Part shown: positions 32,876 to 41,448 of the stretch, piece by piece
Position numbering within the stretch: position 1 is the stretch's first letter
Layout of the letters: each line of letters begins with the position of its first letter
NCBI GenBank assembly: GCA_024693105.1
Contig: JAILLO010000082.1
Location: 1 to 44,190 of the forward strand
From: Clostridia bacterium
Lineage (GTDB): Bacteria; Bacillota; Clostridia; Peptostreptococcales; Anaerovoracaceae
Reading direction: 5' to 3'
Length of the DNA stretch: 44,190 bases
Notes under the pieces: generated by a model
What the model was told of the DNA's origin: nothing
The model's database searches: none
What the model saw: the letters and a program-made list of their open reading frames with translations, nothing else
Translations under genes and position numbers: made by a program

Positions 32876-35862
32876 TATTTTCTCTCAATCTCTTCCATCT
32901 GGAAGCATTCAATAACATCGCCTTCCTTGATGTCGTTATAGTTTTCGATGCCGATACCGCACTCGTAGCCCTGGTTAACTTCCTTAGCATCGTCCTTAAA
33001 TCTCTTGAGCGAGGAAATCTTGCCTTCGTGGATAACAATACCGTCACGCACCAGTCTTATCTGGGCATTTCTCATAACTTTACCGTCTGTTACGTAAGCT
33101 CCGGCAATAATGCCGACATTAGGAACCTTGAAGGTGTCACGTACTTCTACGCTTCCAAGCACTACTTCCTTATATTCAGGATCAAGCATACCCTTCATGG
33201 CAGCCTCGACATCGTCTATAATGTCGTAAATTACACGGTATGTTCTTATTTCGATACCGTCGCGGTCAGCCATTGCGGTTACTGCTGCGGAAGGTCTTAC
33301 GTTAAATCCGATAATTACGGCTCCCGAAGTTCCGGCAAGCATTACATCGGACTCGTTTACAGTACCTACTCCCGTATGAATGATCTTTACTCTTACATTT
33401 TCTGTCTTCAGTTTTTCAAGCGATGCAACTATAGCTCCGACAGAGCCCTGAACATCACCCTTGACAATCAGGTTGAGTTCCTTGATTTCGCCCTCCTGAA
33501 TCTGGCTGAAGAGCTGTTCAAGTGTAGTCGAGGAATTACGCGCAAGAACTTCTTCTCTGAGTCTTGTTCTTCTCTTCTCGGCGATTTCTCTTGCAACCGA
33601 CGGGTCTTTAACTGCGTTAAATTCATCTCCTGCTTCAGGAACATCGTCAAGACCGAGAATTTCAACGGCTGTAGCCGGAAGCGCCTTGCCGATACTGTCT
33701 CCCTTGAAGTTTGTCATTGCACGGATCTTTCCTGCACATGTACCTGCCACAACCGACATGCCTGCCTTGAGAGTTCCGTTCATTACAAGAAGCGTTGCCA
33801 CAGGTCCCTTTGCCTTGTCAAGTCTTGCTTCAATAACAGTACCGAGTGCAAGTCTGTTAGGATTTGCCCTGAGTTCAAGTACTTCGGCCTGAAGAAGAAT
33901 CATTTCAAGAAGGTCTGTGATGCCTTCGCCCTTTTTCGCGGAAACAGGTACTGAAATAACATCTCCGCCCCAGTCTTCAACAAGTATGCCGTGCTCTGTC
34001 AGTTCCTGTTTTACTCTGTCAGGATTTGCGCCCGGCTTGTCAATCTTGTTGATTGCAACGATGATAGGAACGCCTGCAGCCTTTGCATGCGAAATTGATT
34101 CGATTGTCTGAGGCATAACACCGTCGTCTGCAGCAACTACAAGTACCGCGATATCTGTTGCATGCGCACCGCGCGCACGCATTGCAGTAAATGCTTCATG
34201 GCCCGGAGTATCAAGGAATACTATCTTCTTTCCGTTGATTGTAACCTCGGAAGCTCCGATATGCTGCGTAATACCGCCTGATTCTGCGGCAGTAACGTTT
34301 GTCTTTCTGATTGCGTCCAGAAGTGAAGTCTTACCGTGGTCAACATGTCCCATAACAGTAACGATAGGAGGTCTTGCCTTGAGGTCTTCTTCCTTGTCTT
34401 CAAAGCTTTCAATTCCTTCCTCTGCTTTTTCTTCCTGAACCTTTCCGACTACTACGGAAATGCCAAGCTCATCAGCAAGAATCTGAACAGTATCCTCGTC
34501 AAGATTCTGGTTGATGTTTGCCATAATTCCAAGTTTCATCAGCTTCATAATAACTGTGGAAGTGGAAATTTCCGTCTGTTCACAGAAGCCCGCAACAGTA
34601 ATAGGAACATTGATTACAACAGTTCCTACAGGCAGTGCTTCCATCTCAACTTCCGGCTCCGGCGCAGGTTTGCTCTTCTTTATATGCTTGCCCGGCTTAG
34701 GTGCCTTTTCAAGGTTTCTGCCCTCATAGCCCGGCTTTGAATTCTTCTTTGCGCCGCCCTCGAGCTTTGCAAACTTGTCACGTTCCTTATTCTTGGACTT
34801 GTCGTCCATACGCTTCTGAGTCGGCTTCGTTTCGATCCTGTTCATCGGTTCCGTTCTTGAAGGTCTGTCGCCGTCTCTTCTTGGACGGTCATTGTCTCTT
34901 GCAGGTCTGTCGCCGTCTCTTCTCGGTCTGTCGCCGTCTCTTCTCGGACGGTCATTGTCTCTTGCAAATCTGTCACCGTCTCTTCTCGGACGGTCGTTGT
35001 CTCTTGCAGGCCTGTCACCGTCCCTTCTCGGGCGGTCTGCGTCTCTTCTCGGGCGGTCGGAATTTGAAGGTCTGTCGCCGTCTTTTCTCGGACGGTCGGC
35101 ATCTCTTGCAGGCCTTTCTGCTTCCTTTTTCACCTTTGCATCGCGTTCCCTTGCTTCAGGCTTTGCAGTTTCGTTTTCTGCAGCAGCGCGTACAGTCTTC
35201 GCTTCTGTTTTGGCCTGTGCCGCTTCGGCGGTTTTATCTACGGCAGCTGCTTCAGCCTTTGCTTCGGCCTTTGCTTCAGCCTTTGCGGCAGTCTCTGCTG
35301 CTGCGCCCGCAGCTGCTGCTTTTGTTTCGGCAGCTGCGGCAGCCTTTGCTGCTGCAGCCGCTGTTGCTTCCTTAGCTTCTGTTTCCTGTGCGGCTTTTGC
35401 CTCTGCCTCGTTCTTTTCGGCAACCGCCTTGCGTCTGCTTTCAAAATCCTTTGGAAGCACCGGCTTTCCGATTGGCGGCTTTGCCCTGTTCGAAAGCTGT
35501 TCCTTTGGAAGTACAGGTTTTCCCATCGGCGGTTTTGAAACCGGAGTCTGGTGCTCTGCCGGTTTTGCGGCTGCAGGCGCAGCTTTTTTCTGTGCGGCAG
35601 GAACCGGAATGTTTGCTGCTTTTACAGTAACTCTCGGTTCATCATCCTTCTTTTTGTCAGCGCCCTTTGGCGTAACCTTTACAATTTTGGTTTCTCTGCC
35701 GGCCTTGGCATGATTAACCTGATTTCTGAGCGCCGTCGCATCAATATCCTGCACAACGCTCATATGACTTTTGGCTTCGATACCCATGGAACTCAATTTT
35801 TCCTGAACCTCTTTGCTGGTCAGGTTTAATTCCTTGGCAAGCTCGTGTACTTTTATTGTCAT
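32875..35862 (-). CDS. infB: Translation initiation factor IF-2 with long repetitive N terminus
   Basis: A 995-residue IF-2, the GTPase that brings fMet-tRNA to the ribosome. The N-terminal IF2_N region begins [20 protein letters not shown]. An Ala/Glu/Lys-rich stretch occupies about 145-235, followed by about 12 copies of a seven-residue Arg/Asp/Pro unit (about 250-336). A second IF2_N lies at about 415-475. The GTPase has G1 GHVDHGKT at 505-512, then DTPGHEAF and NKID, followed by domains II-IV. It starts one base after the L7Ae-family gene ends and is coupled to rbfA. The repeat-rich linker is expected to be disordered and variable. Confidence 0.97.
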   Translation of the reverse strand: MTIKVHELAKELNLTSKEVQEKLSSMGIEAKSHMSVVQDIDATALRNQVNHAKAGRETKIVKVTPKGADKKKDDEPRVTVKAANIPVPAAQKKAAPAAAKPAEHQTPVSKPPMGKPVLPKEQLSNRAKPPIGKPVLPKDFESRRKAVAEKNEAEAKAAQETEAKEATAAAAAKAAAAAETKAAAAGAAAETAAKAEAKAEAKAEAAAVDKTAEAAQAKTEAKTVRAAAENETAKPEARERDAKVKKEAERPARDADRPRKDGDRPSNSDRPRRDADRPRRDGDRPARDNDRPRRDGDRFARDNDRPRRDGDRPRRDGDRPARDNDRPRRDGDRPSRTEPMNRIETKPTQKRMDDKSKNKERDKFAKLEGGAKKNSKPGYEGRNLEKAPKPGKHIKKSKPAPEPEVEMEALPVGTVVINVPITVAGFCEQTEISTSTVIMKLMKLGIMANINQNLDEDTVQILADELGISVVVGKVQEEKAEEGIESFEDKEEDLKARPPIVTVMGHVDHGKTSLLDAIRKTNVTAAESGGITQHIGASEVTINGKKIVFLDTPGHEAFTAMRARGAHATDIAVLVVAADDGVMPQTIESISHAKAAGVPIIVAINKIDKPGANPDRVKQELTEHGILVEDWGGDVISVPVSAKKGEGITDLLEMILLQAEVLELRANPNRLALGTVIEARLDKAKGPVATLLVMNGTLKAGMSVVAGTCAGKIRAMTNFKGDSIGKALPATAVEILGLDDVPEAGDEFNAVKDPSVAREIAEKRRTRLREEVLARNSSTTLEQLFSQIQEGEIKELNLIVKGDVQGSVGAIVASLEKLKTENVRVKIIHTGVGTVNESDVMLAGTSGAVIIGFNVRPSAAVTAMADRDGIEIRTYRVIYDIIDDVEAAMKGMLDPEYKEVVLGSVEVRDTFKVPNVGIIAGAYVTDGKVMRNAQIRLVRDGIVIHEGKISSLKRFKDDAKEVNQGYECGIGIENYNDIKEGDVIECFQMEEIERK
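34855..35115 (-). repeat. 21-bp tandem repeats encoding a Arg/Asp/Pro heptad in infB
   Basis: About a dozen copies of a 21-bp unit encoding variants of GDRPRRD, in frame within the IF-2 linker (residues about 250-336). Units alternate G, N, A or S at the first position. Confidence 0.85.
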
Positions 35863-36189
35863 CTAAACCTCCTGTTCCGGGGCTTGCTCCCCGTCTATCT
35901 CAGTAAGTATCACTTTTGCAAAATTATCGTCTGTTACCGCAAAAATACCGGCGTTGTCCTCACCTGTAATTTCCGAAAGGCTTTTCATATCAAGGCACTT
36001 TCTCCATACGGTCCGCGTTTTTTCAGCTTCACGTATGATTTTTTCTCCGGTATTTTCCGAGATGTCCTCCGCCACCAGCAGCAGCTTTGCCCTGCCCCTG
36101 CGCATGGCCGCCGTACAGGTATTGAACCCGCACATAAGGTTTCCCGACTTTGTGGCAAATCCCAGATAACTATATATCTTTTTTCTCAT
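35863..36189 (-). CDS. ylxQ: L7Ae/L30e-family protein YlxQ
   Basis: A 108-residue protein of the L7Ae/L30e/S12e fold, beginning MRKKIYSYLGFATKSGNLMCGFNTC. It contains KLLLVAEDISENT and DNAGIFAVTDDNFAKVIL. Family members bind K-turn RNA; YlxQ's own target is not settled. It lies in the conserved nusA-ylxR-ylxQ-infB order, overlapping ylxR by 20 bp and ending one base before infB. Confidence 0.92.
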   Translation of the reverse strand: MRKKIYSYLGFATKSGNLMCGFNTCTAAMRRGRAKLLLVAEDISENTGEKIIREAEKTRTVWRKCLDMKSLSEITGEDNAGIFAVTDDNFAKVILTEIDGEQAPEQEV

Positions 36190-36448
36190 GTTCTTTCAGT
36201 TCCCCGAAAATTCTTTCCAGATCCTCCTTCGGGATTTCCATCTCAAGTCCCCGCTGAATCGCTCTCTTCTTTTTTGCAAGCTCAAAGCAGGAACATGACG
36301 GGCAAAGGTATACGCCTCTTCCCTTGGCTCTCCCGGTCAGATCAATGCTCACCGTGCCTTCATAACCGGCGATGCGTATCAGCTCACCCTTTGGTTTTGA
36401 CTGCATGCAGCCGACGCATCTTCTCATTGGAATCTTTTTGTTACTCAT
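36170..36448 (-). CDS. ylxR: YlxR/RnpM (DUF448) RNA-binding protein
   Basis: A 92-residue DUF448 protein with RRCVGCMQSKPKGELIRI and RAKGRGVYLCPSC, the two Cys-containing motifs, and AIQRGLE toward the C terminus. The B. subtilis homologue (RnpM) modulates RNase P. It starts 7 bp after nusA and overlaps ylxQ by 20 bp. Confidence 0.93.
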   Translation of the reverse strand: MSNKKIPMRRCVGCMQSKPKGELIRIAGYEGTVSIDLTGRAKGRGVYLCPSCSCFELAKKKRAIQRGLEMEIPKEDLERIFGELKEHEKKDI

Positions 36449-36455
36449 TTTCAGT

Positions 36456-37598
36456 TTACTCTTCCGTTTCCTCTGTTTCGTGAATTACTACGTCAGTCTC
36501 GTCATAATCATTGTCATAATCTTCGTCCGGCTCATAAATTTCGCTTTCGTCCGTTTCTCCGGAACCAAAGTACTGTGTATGACTCTTGATATCGATTTTC
36601 CATCCGCAAAGCTTTGCGGCAAGTCTGACGTTCTGCCCCTCCTTGCCGATTGCAAGAGAGAGCTGGTAATCAGGTACAATTACCGTGGCATTCTTTTCCT
36701 CATCCCCGATAATTACCTTCTCAACCTTTGCAGGTGAAAGAACATTGCTTATAAGAATTTCAGGATCGTCGCTCCATGTAATAATATCGATTTTTTCACC
36801 GTTAAGTTCGTCCACAATATTCTGGACTCTTGTACCTCTTGTTCCGACACATGCTCCTACGGGATCGATGTTTTCGTCTTCCGTATAAACCGCAATCTTT
36901 GTCCTTGAGCCTGCTTCTCTTGCAATGCTCATAATTTCAACGGAATGATCCTGGATTTCCGGAACTTCAAGTTCAAACAGTCTCTTAACAAGACCCGGAT
37001 GCGATCTTGAAAGGAAGATCTGAGGGCCCTTGTTTGCCCTTCTTACATCCATTATATAAACCTTTATACGGGAATTTACGCTGTACTTTTCTCCCGGCAC
37101 CTGCTCCTGCACGGCAAGTATGCCTTCGGTTTTTCCCATATTTACGAAAATCGTCTCATTGCTTATGCGCTGCACTGTACCGGTTACAATCTCGCCCTGT
37201 CTGTTGATGTAGTCGTCGAAAATAATTCCGCGTTCTGCCTCACGGATTTTCTGTACAACAACCTGTTTTGCTGTCTGTGCCGCGATACGTCCGAAATCTC
37301 TCGGAGTAACCTGATACTCAATAACGTCGCCCACTTCAAAGCGCGGGTCAAGCTCGCGCGCTTCCTCAAGGGAAATCTGCAGTAATTCGTCTTCCACTTC
37401 TTCAACGACATCTCTGCCCATCAGAACTTCAATGTCACCTGCTTCCCTGTCAACATTTACTCTGACATTCTGAGAAGTTCCGTAGTTTTTCTTGTATGCG
37501 GATACAAGCGCGGATTCGATGGCCTCGATGAGCAGGTCTTTTGACATACCCTTTTCTTTTTCCAGATCTTCAATAGCTGTAATAAATTCTTTGTTCAT
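36456..37598 (-). CDS. nusA: Transcription termination/antitermination factor NusA
   Basis: A 380-residue NusA of the short Firmicutes type without acidic repeats. The polymerase-binding N-terminal domain begins MNKEFITAIEDLEKEKGMSK. An S1 domain follows (GEIVTGTVQRISNETIFVNMG), then KH1 and KH2 (DPVGACVGTRGTRVQNIVDELNGEKIDI and LAIGKEGQNVRLAAKL). It pauses RNA polymerase and aids intrinsic termination. GGAGG is about 15 bases before the ATG, unusually far, but an AAAAAAG sits directly upstream and the N terminus matches the family. It is 23 bp after rimP. Confidence 0.97.
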   Translation of the reverse strand: MNKEFITAIEDLEKEKGMSKDLLIEAIESALVSAYKKNYGTSQNVRVNVDREAGDIEVLMGRDVVEEVEDELLQISLEEARELDPRFEVGDVIEYQVTPRDFGRIAAQTAKQVVVQKIREAERGIIFDDYINRQGEIVTGTVQRISNETIFVNMGKTEGILAVQEQVPGEKYSVNSRIKVYIMDVRRANKGPQIFLSRSHPGLVKRLFELEVPEIQDHSVEIMSIAREAGSRTKIAVYTEDENIDPVGACVGTRGTRVQNIVDELNGEKIDIITWSDDPEILISNVLSPAKVEKVIIGDEEKNATVIVPDYQLSLAIGKEGQNVRLAAKLCGWKIDIKSHTQYFGSGETDESEIYEPDEDYDNDYDETDVVIHETEETEE

Positions 37599-37621
37599 CT
37601 TTTTTCGAAAATGCCTCCTTT

Positions 37622-38101
37622 TTAAAATATCACTGCAAGTCTGGTTTTAGCCACCTGTTCCTTTTGCAGTTCAATAACATTGTTTTTTTCGTCCCTGATT
37701 GAAATAACTCCGTCCGCAAGCCCGATAAGCTCTCCCGCGTAGGATTTCTTTCCTTCAAAGGCCTTATATAAGGAAATCTCCACCTGCCTGCCCGCAAATC
37801 TCCTGTAATCTTCTTCCTTCAGAAGTTCACGGTCAAGTCCCGGAGATGATACTTCAAGATAATATTCCTGTTCTATCGGATCCTCCTCATCAAGCCTGTC
37901 GCTCAGATATCTGCTGACAAGCTCGCATTCGTCCGTTCCGACATATTCTTCTTCGCTGCCCTCCGGTTTGTCCAGGTAAACTCTCAAATACCAGTCCTTT
38001 CCTTCCTTGACGTACTCCGTATTGTATAATTCAAGGGAATTTTCCTCAAGGAAGCCTGCCAGCATTTCCCGAACAAGCTCTGTCACTTTCTTTTTTGACA
38101 T
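37622..38101 (-). CDS. rimP: Ribosome maturation factor RimP
   Basis: A 159-residue RimP needed for 30S assembly. It has the EEDPIEQEYYLEVSSPGLDRELL signature (about 85-110) and the C-terminal SH3-like domain with LIGLADGVISI. The start MSKKKV at 38101 has AAGGAG seven bases upstream; an earlier ATG at 38143 lies inside the leader hairpin. It is the first gene of the nusA-infB operon. Confidence 0.95.
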   Translation of the reverse strand: MSKKKVTELVREMLAGFLEENSLELYNTEYVKEGKDWYLRVYLDKPEGSEEEYVGTDECELVSRYLSDRLDEEDPIEQEYYLEVSSPGLDRELLKEEDYRRFAGRQVEISLYKAFEGKKSYAGELIGLADGVISIRDEKNNVIELQKEQVAKTRLAVIF

Positions 38102-38124
38102 AAACTGCTCCTTAACAAAACTGA

Positions 38125-38147
38125 AAGAGTGGGCTTTGCCCACTCTT
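38125..38147 (-). promoter_or_regulatory. Leader hairpin upstream of rimP
   Basis: Perfect 10-bp stem AAGAGTGGGC/GCCCACTCTT with a 3-base loop and a short T-rich tail (TTTCAGTTTTG) on the minus strand, directly before the ribosome binding site. It could be a weak, NusA-sensitive terminator; B. subtilis autoregulates its nusA operon in its leader. Confidence 0.65.
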
Positions 38148-38177
38148 CTGTCTTACTTATCTTTAACTTACCTTGTC

Positions 38178-38206
38178 AGCATATCACTTATTTCTTTGGA
38201 AATCAA
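38178..38206 (-). promoter_or_regulatory. Promoter of the rimP-nusA-infB operon
   Basis: Minus strand TTGATT (38206-38201), 17-bp spacer, TATGCT (38183-38178) with an extended-10 TG. T tracts in 38223-38265 (A tracts on the minus strand) lie just upstream. Confidence 0.65.
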
Positions 38207-38350
38207 GGGTTTCCGCCAAACCTTTTGCTTTTTTGCTCGTTTTTTTGCCTTTTTTTGTTTTTTTTCGGCTGTTTACAGCTGTTTTTTTCTCCTCGTATGG
38301 ATTTTCTTTCTCTTTTTCAAATATATATCACTCTTATACGCATTCACTTA

Positions 38351-38379
38351 TTGAATTTTTGAATAAATGAATTTATAAT
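38351..38379 (+). promoter_or_regulatory. Promoter of the LysR gene
   Basis: TTGAAT (38351-38356), 17-bp spacer, TATAAT (38374-38379), 27 bp before the start codon. Confidence 0.75.
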
Positions 38380-38406
38380 GCTAATAGTAATTATCAGGAG
38401 GTCGCC

Positions 38407-39363
38407 ATGGATTTCAAACAGCTTACTTCATTTGTCACTGTGGTTAACTGCCGCAGTTTCAGCAAAGCCGCACAACAGCTTTTCATATCGCAGCCGAGTA
38501 TAAGCACACACATCCAGCATCTTGAAGAGGAACTCGGAAATTCACTCCTTTCAAGAAATGCCAAGACAATTGAGATGACTCCGGCAGGAGCCGAATTTTA
38601 TGAGTATGCAAGCAACATACTGCAAATACGCGACAAAATGGTTGTTTGCTGCGGTGTTGAAGCCGGAAAGCAGATTCATCTGGGGGCTTCAACCATTCCT
38701 TCCGCATATCTGCTTCCGGAAATATGTGCCGCTTTTTCAAGGAAACATCCCGATGCATCGTTTTCAATAGTACAAAACGACAGCCGCAAAATAACCGAAG
38801 GCATTATAGAAAAGCGCTTTGATCTGGGCTTTGTCGGAACGAAGGCCCAAAATCCCGATCTTTCCTTCACTCCTTTTTTTGAAGACCGCATTGTCCTTAT
38901 AACTCCGGCTACGGAAACCTTCCGCAAGATTTTCGCCGATGAGGACAGCAGCAGGGAACACAGCAGCGTCAGCGGGACATTTCCCGCAATCGCGACAATT
39001 CCCACACTGAAAAAGCTTCTTTCGTTCCCGCTTATCATTCGTGAAGAAGGCAGCGGAACCGGAAATCAGCTGCAAAAGCTGCTTTCGTATACCGAAATTC
39101 CGCAGTCCGAGCTTCATGTCATAGCAAAGATAAATGACCATGAAGCCATCAAGAATATGGTAGGAAACGGTATGGGAGTTGCCTGCGTTTCAAACCTGGC
39201 CCTCAATGCATCCGATCTCGGAAAGCTTTTTGTCTGTCCGCTTCCCGAAGAAGTTTCAAAACGTCAGCTGTATCTTGTTCAGCGCAAAAACACTTCTTTG
39301 CACGGCTATGCGCAGTTATTCAGGAATTTTGCAGCAGCCGGCCGGCTTTCTCAGGATCGCTGA
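38407..39363 (+). CDS. LysR-family transcriptional regulator
   Basis: A 318-residue LTTR. The winged helix at residues 1-60 starts MDFKQLTSFVTVVNCRSFSKAAQQLFISQPSIS; the substrate-binding domain begins near residue 92 with LGASTIPSAYLLPE and resembles the CysB/CysL-like and selenium-metabolism-associated groups. The ligand cannot be read. A strong AGGAGG precedes the ATG. It diverges from rimP, with which it shares no function I can see, and its last 44 bp overlap the convergent ACT-domain gene, so it may regulate that paaK-ACT block, though this is only positional inference. Confidence 0.9.
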   Translation: MDFKQLTSFVTVVNCRSFSKAAQQLFISQPSISTHIQHLEEELGNSLLSRNAKTIEMTPAGAEFYEYASNILQIRDKMVVCCGVEAGKQIHLGASTIPSAYLLPEICAAFSRKHPDASFSIVQNDSRKITEGIIEKRFDLGFVGTKAQNPDLSFTPFFEDRIVLITPATETFRKIFADEDSSREHSSVSGTFPAIATIPTLKKLLSFPLIIREEGSGTGNQLQKLLSYTEIPQSELHVIAKINDHEAIKNMVGNGMGVACVSNLALNASDLGKLFVCPLPEEVSKRQLYLVQRKNTSLHGYAQLFRNFAAAGRLSQDR

Positions 39364-39703
39364 CCTTGAGAATCAGCTTTGCAGTACCTTCATCAGAATA
39401 TCCGTACATATATGATACGTTGATTTTTTCTGCCGCCAGCTTCGAAAGCAGCGTGTTGAGTTCTCCCGGCACATCGGGAGTCTCAACGCAGATGACGTCC
39501 GTAAGCTTTGTCGTGAAACCTTTTTCCCTGAGTGCTTCAACCGCCTTTGCGGTATCGCTCACAATCATTCGCATAACTCCGTATTCGGCCGTTTCAGCCA
39601 CACACAGAGCCGAAATATTAACTCCGGCCTCAGCGATTGCAGCTGTCATTTCTTCCAGTCTTCCGGCTTCATTCTGCAAAAATACAGATAATTGAGTAAT
39701 CAT
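39320..39703 (-). CDS. Tandem ACT-domain protein, downstream copy
   Basis: A 127-residue protein with two ACT domains. The first (about 1-65) starts MITQLSVFLQNEAGRLEEMTAAIAEAGVNI; the second (about 70-127) has TPDVPGELNTLLSKLAAEKINVSYMY. ACT domains bind amino acids, and this COG4747-like type regularly accompanies PaaK, suggesting sensing of an aromatic amino acid. AAGGAGG precedes the ATG at 39703. It follows paaK by 13 bp, under the Phe T-box. Its 3' end overlaps the convergent LysR gene by 44 bp. Confidence 0.85.
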   Translation of the reverse strand: MITQLSVFLQNEAGRLEEMTAAIAEAGVNISALCVAETAEYGVMRMIVSDTAKAVEALREKGFTTKLTDVICVETPDVPGELNTLLSKLAAEKINVSYMYGYSDEGTAKLILKVSDPEKAGRLLQNS

Positions 39704-39716
39704 ATTGTTTCCCTCC

Positions 39717-41015
39717 TTAAATCTTTCTTCTGTCAATAACTCTGCGTGCTTTACCCTCGCTTCTTTCGATTGTTTTTCTTTCTACAGGATTAATTATAAC
39801 ACTTATTCCCAGCACACTTTCAACCTTTTGCTTAATATTGTTTCTTACTCTGTTGATCTCGGAAATTTCATCCGACATATATTCTTCATTCAGTTCAAGC
39901 TGAATTTCAAGAGTATCCATCGTTCCTTTTCTGTCAACGATAAGCATATAATTTGTCGTTGCCTCAGGTATGTTCATCAGAACACTTTCAACCTGTGAAG
40001 GGAATACATTTACTCCCCTGATAATGAGCATGTCGTCGGAACGTGCCATAATCTTTGACATTCTGACATTTGTTCTTCCGCATTCGCATTTTTCATGTGT
40101 AAGGCTTGAAAGGTCTCTTGTTCTGTATCTTAAAAGAGGCATTCCTTCTTTTGTAATCGTAGTGAATACAAGCTCACCCATTGTGCCGTCTTTAACAGGC
40201 TCAAGAGTATCCGGATCGATAACCTCAGGCATGAAGTGATCCTCTGCAATATGAAGTCCGTCATGCATGCTGCAGCTGCAGGCAACACCCGGTCCCATAA
40301 CCTCGGAAAGTCCGTAAATGTCATGCGCTTCAATATGAAGTCCCTCCTCTATGCGGTGACGCATTTCCTCACTCCACGGTTCTGCTCCGAAAATACCTAT
40401 TCTGAGCGGAAGCTTTTCGGTATCTACACCTGCAGCATGAAGCGACTCCGCAATATGTGCCGCATATGACGGTGTGCATGCAAGTATTGTTGCTCCGAAA
40501 TCCTGCATCAGTGTCATCTGCTTTGCCGTATTTCCTCCCGAAATCGGTACAACGGTTGCTCCAAGATTTTCGGCACCGTAGTGCAGTCCGAGTCCTCCGG
40601 TGAAGAGTCCGTATCCGTATGCCACCTGAACAATATCGTCACGCGTTCCGCCCGCAGAGCATATAGCTCTTGCGACAATTTCGGCGAATATATTTACATC
40701 CTTTCTTGTAAGTCCGATTACTATAGGCTTTCCGGTTGTCCCCGATGATGCGTGAAGTCTTACTATTTCACTTCTGTGCGCGCTCAAAAGACCGTACGGA
40801 TAATTGTCTCGAAGGTCCTTCTTGACTGTGAAAGGCAGCTTTACTATATCGTCCGCGTCCTTAATGTCGCCCGGCTCAATACCCATTGCCTGCATCTTTT
40901 TTCTGTAAAATTCAACATTCTGATAAACTCTGCTGACTGTTTCCTTCAGTCTCTGTGTCTGAATGTGGTGCATCTGATCTCTGCTCATGCATTCTGTTGT
41001 TTCATTCCAAATCAT
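39717..41015 (-). CDS. paaK: Phenylacetate-CoA ligase, downstream T-box-controlled copy
   Basis: A 432-residue adenylate-forming ligase that makes phenylacetyl-CoA (or another aryl-acetyl-CoA) from acid, ATP and CoA. The nucleotide loop ASSGTTGKP is at residues 89-97, followed by GYGLFTGGLGLHYGAE, DIYGLSEVMGPGVA and the CECGRT and MSKIMARSDDML motifs of the C-terminal hinge. Length matches the family. GAGGAAAAG precedes the ATG. It is followed by an ACT-domain gene and preceded by a T-box whose specifier reads TTC (Phe), so expression should rise on phenylalanine shortage. Indoleacetate and 4-hydroxyphenylacetate are alternative substrates. Confidence 0.9.
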   Translation of the reverse strand: MIWNETTECMSRDQMHHIQTQRLKETVSRVYQNVEFYRKKMQAMGIEPGDIKDADDIVKLPFTVKKDLRDNYPYGLLSAHRSEIVRLHASSGTTGKPIVIGLTRKDVNIFAEIVARAICSAGGTRDDIVQVAYGYGLFTGGLGLHYGAENLGATVVPISGGNTAKQMTLMQDFGATILACTPSYAAHIAESLHAAGVDTEKLPLRIGIFGAEPWSEEMRHRIEEGLHIEAHDIYGLSEVMGPGVACSCSMHDGLHIAEDHFMPEVIDPDTLEPVKDGTMGELVFTTITKEGMPLLRYRTRDLSSLTHEKCECGRTNVRMSKIMARSDDMLIIRGVNVFPSQVESVLMNIPEATTNYMLIVDRKGTMDTLEIQLELNEEYMSDEISEINRVRNNIKQKVESVLGISVIINPVERKTIERSEGKARRVIDRRKI

Positions 41016-41097
41016 TTTCTTTTCCTCACTTTCCGCTGTTTCAAAGTAGTCAGTGCAAGAGTATACGTTTCAAAGCGCACAGTTTTTCTCTTTTTCC

Positions 41098-41378
41098 CGA
41101 AAAAAACAAAATCCCCGTCTCATAAAGAGACGGGGTTAACCGCGGTACCACTCTTTTTGTCTTTCGACCACTCAGGACTACTATCCTTAATCTCTGTAAC
41201 GGGAGAACCCGGAAAAGCCTACTATCTGTTCAGCCTTCCTGCTCAAGGGGGAACTTCGGATAATGTTCATTCACCGGTTCTCAGCTCACCCGGCTCTCTG
41301 TGGAAGGAATCAGAATCTTACTTTACCCTGTCAACGCATTTGTAAATTCAGTTGTAACAGCTGTATATCTCAGCTATG
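41098..41378 (-). promoter_or_regulatory. T-box riboswitch of the paaK-ACT unit (specifier TTC, probably Phe)
   Basis: Minus strand. The T-box AAGAGTGGTACCGCGG lies at 41140-41155, and the terminator ACCCCGTCTC-TTTAT-GAGACGGGG is followed by ATTTTGTTTTTTT (41135 to about 41098). The upstream half has the AGAGAG, GCTGAGA and GAACAT elements in the same order as the ileS leader. Aligned with that leader (GAATATCG against GAAGTTCC), the specifier at 41251-41253 reads TTC, a Phe codon. The paired genes' link to phenylacetate agrees. The specifier-loop assignment was made by eye. Confidence 0.8.
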
Positions 41379-41383
41379 ATAAG

Positions 41384-41412
41384 ATATTACTACACTTTTT
41401 TGTTTCTGTCAA
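41384..41412 (-). promoter_or_regulatory. Sigma-A promoter of the T-box-controlled paaK-ACT unit
   Basis: Minus strand TTGACA (41412-41407), 17-bp spacer, TAATAT (41389-41384). Strong match, only 37 bp beyond the stop of the preceding ACT gene. Confidence 0.8.
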
Positions 41413-41448
41413 CAATATTTTTATTTTTTTTGTGAAAAATCACAAATT

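Noticed and set aside
33028-33954. 308-codon frame on the plus strand
   Set aside because: Antisense to infB domains II-IV, which are conserved.
34892-35713. 273-codon Ser/Ala-rich frame on the plus strand
   Set aside because: Mirror of the repeat-rich IF-2 linker; the low-complexity sequence keeps several frames open.
38205-38345. Lys-rich open stretch upstream of rimP (minus)
   Set aside because: No ATG, GTG or TTG start near its beginning; better explained by phased A tracts near the promoter.
41413-41448. Hairpin TTTGTGA/TCACAAA as a terminator after the upstream ACT gene
   Set aside because: On the minus strand it is followed by A residues rather than T, so it does not fit an intrinsic terminator.
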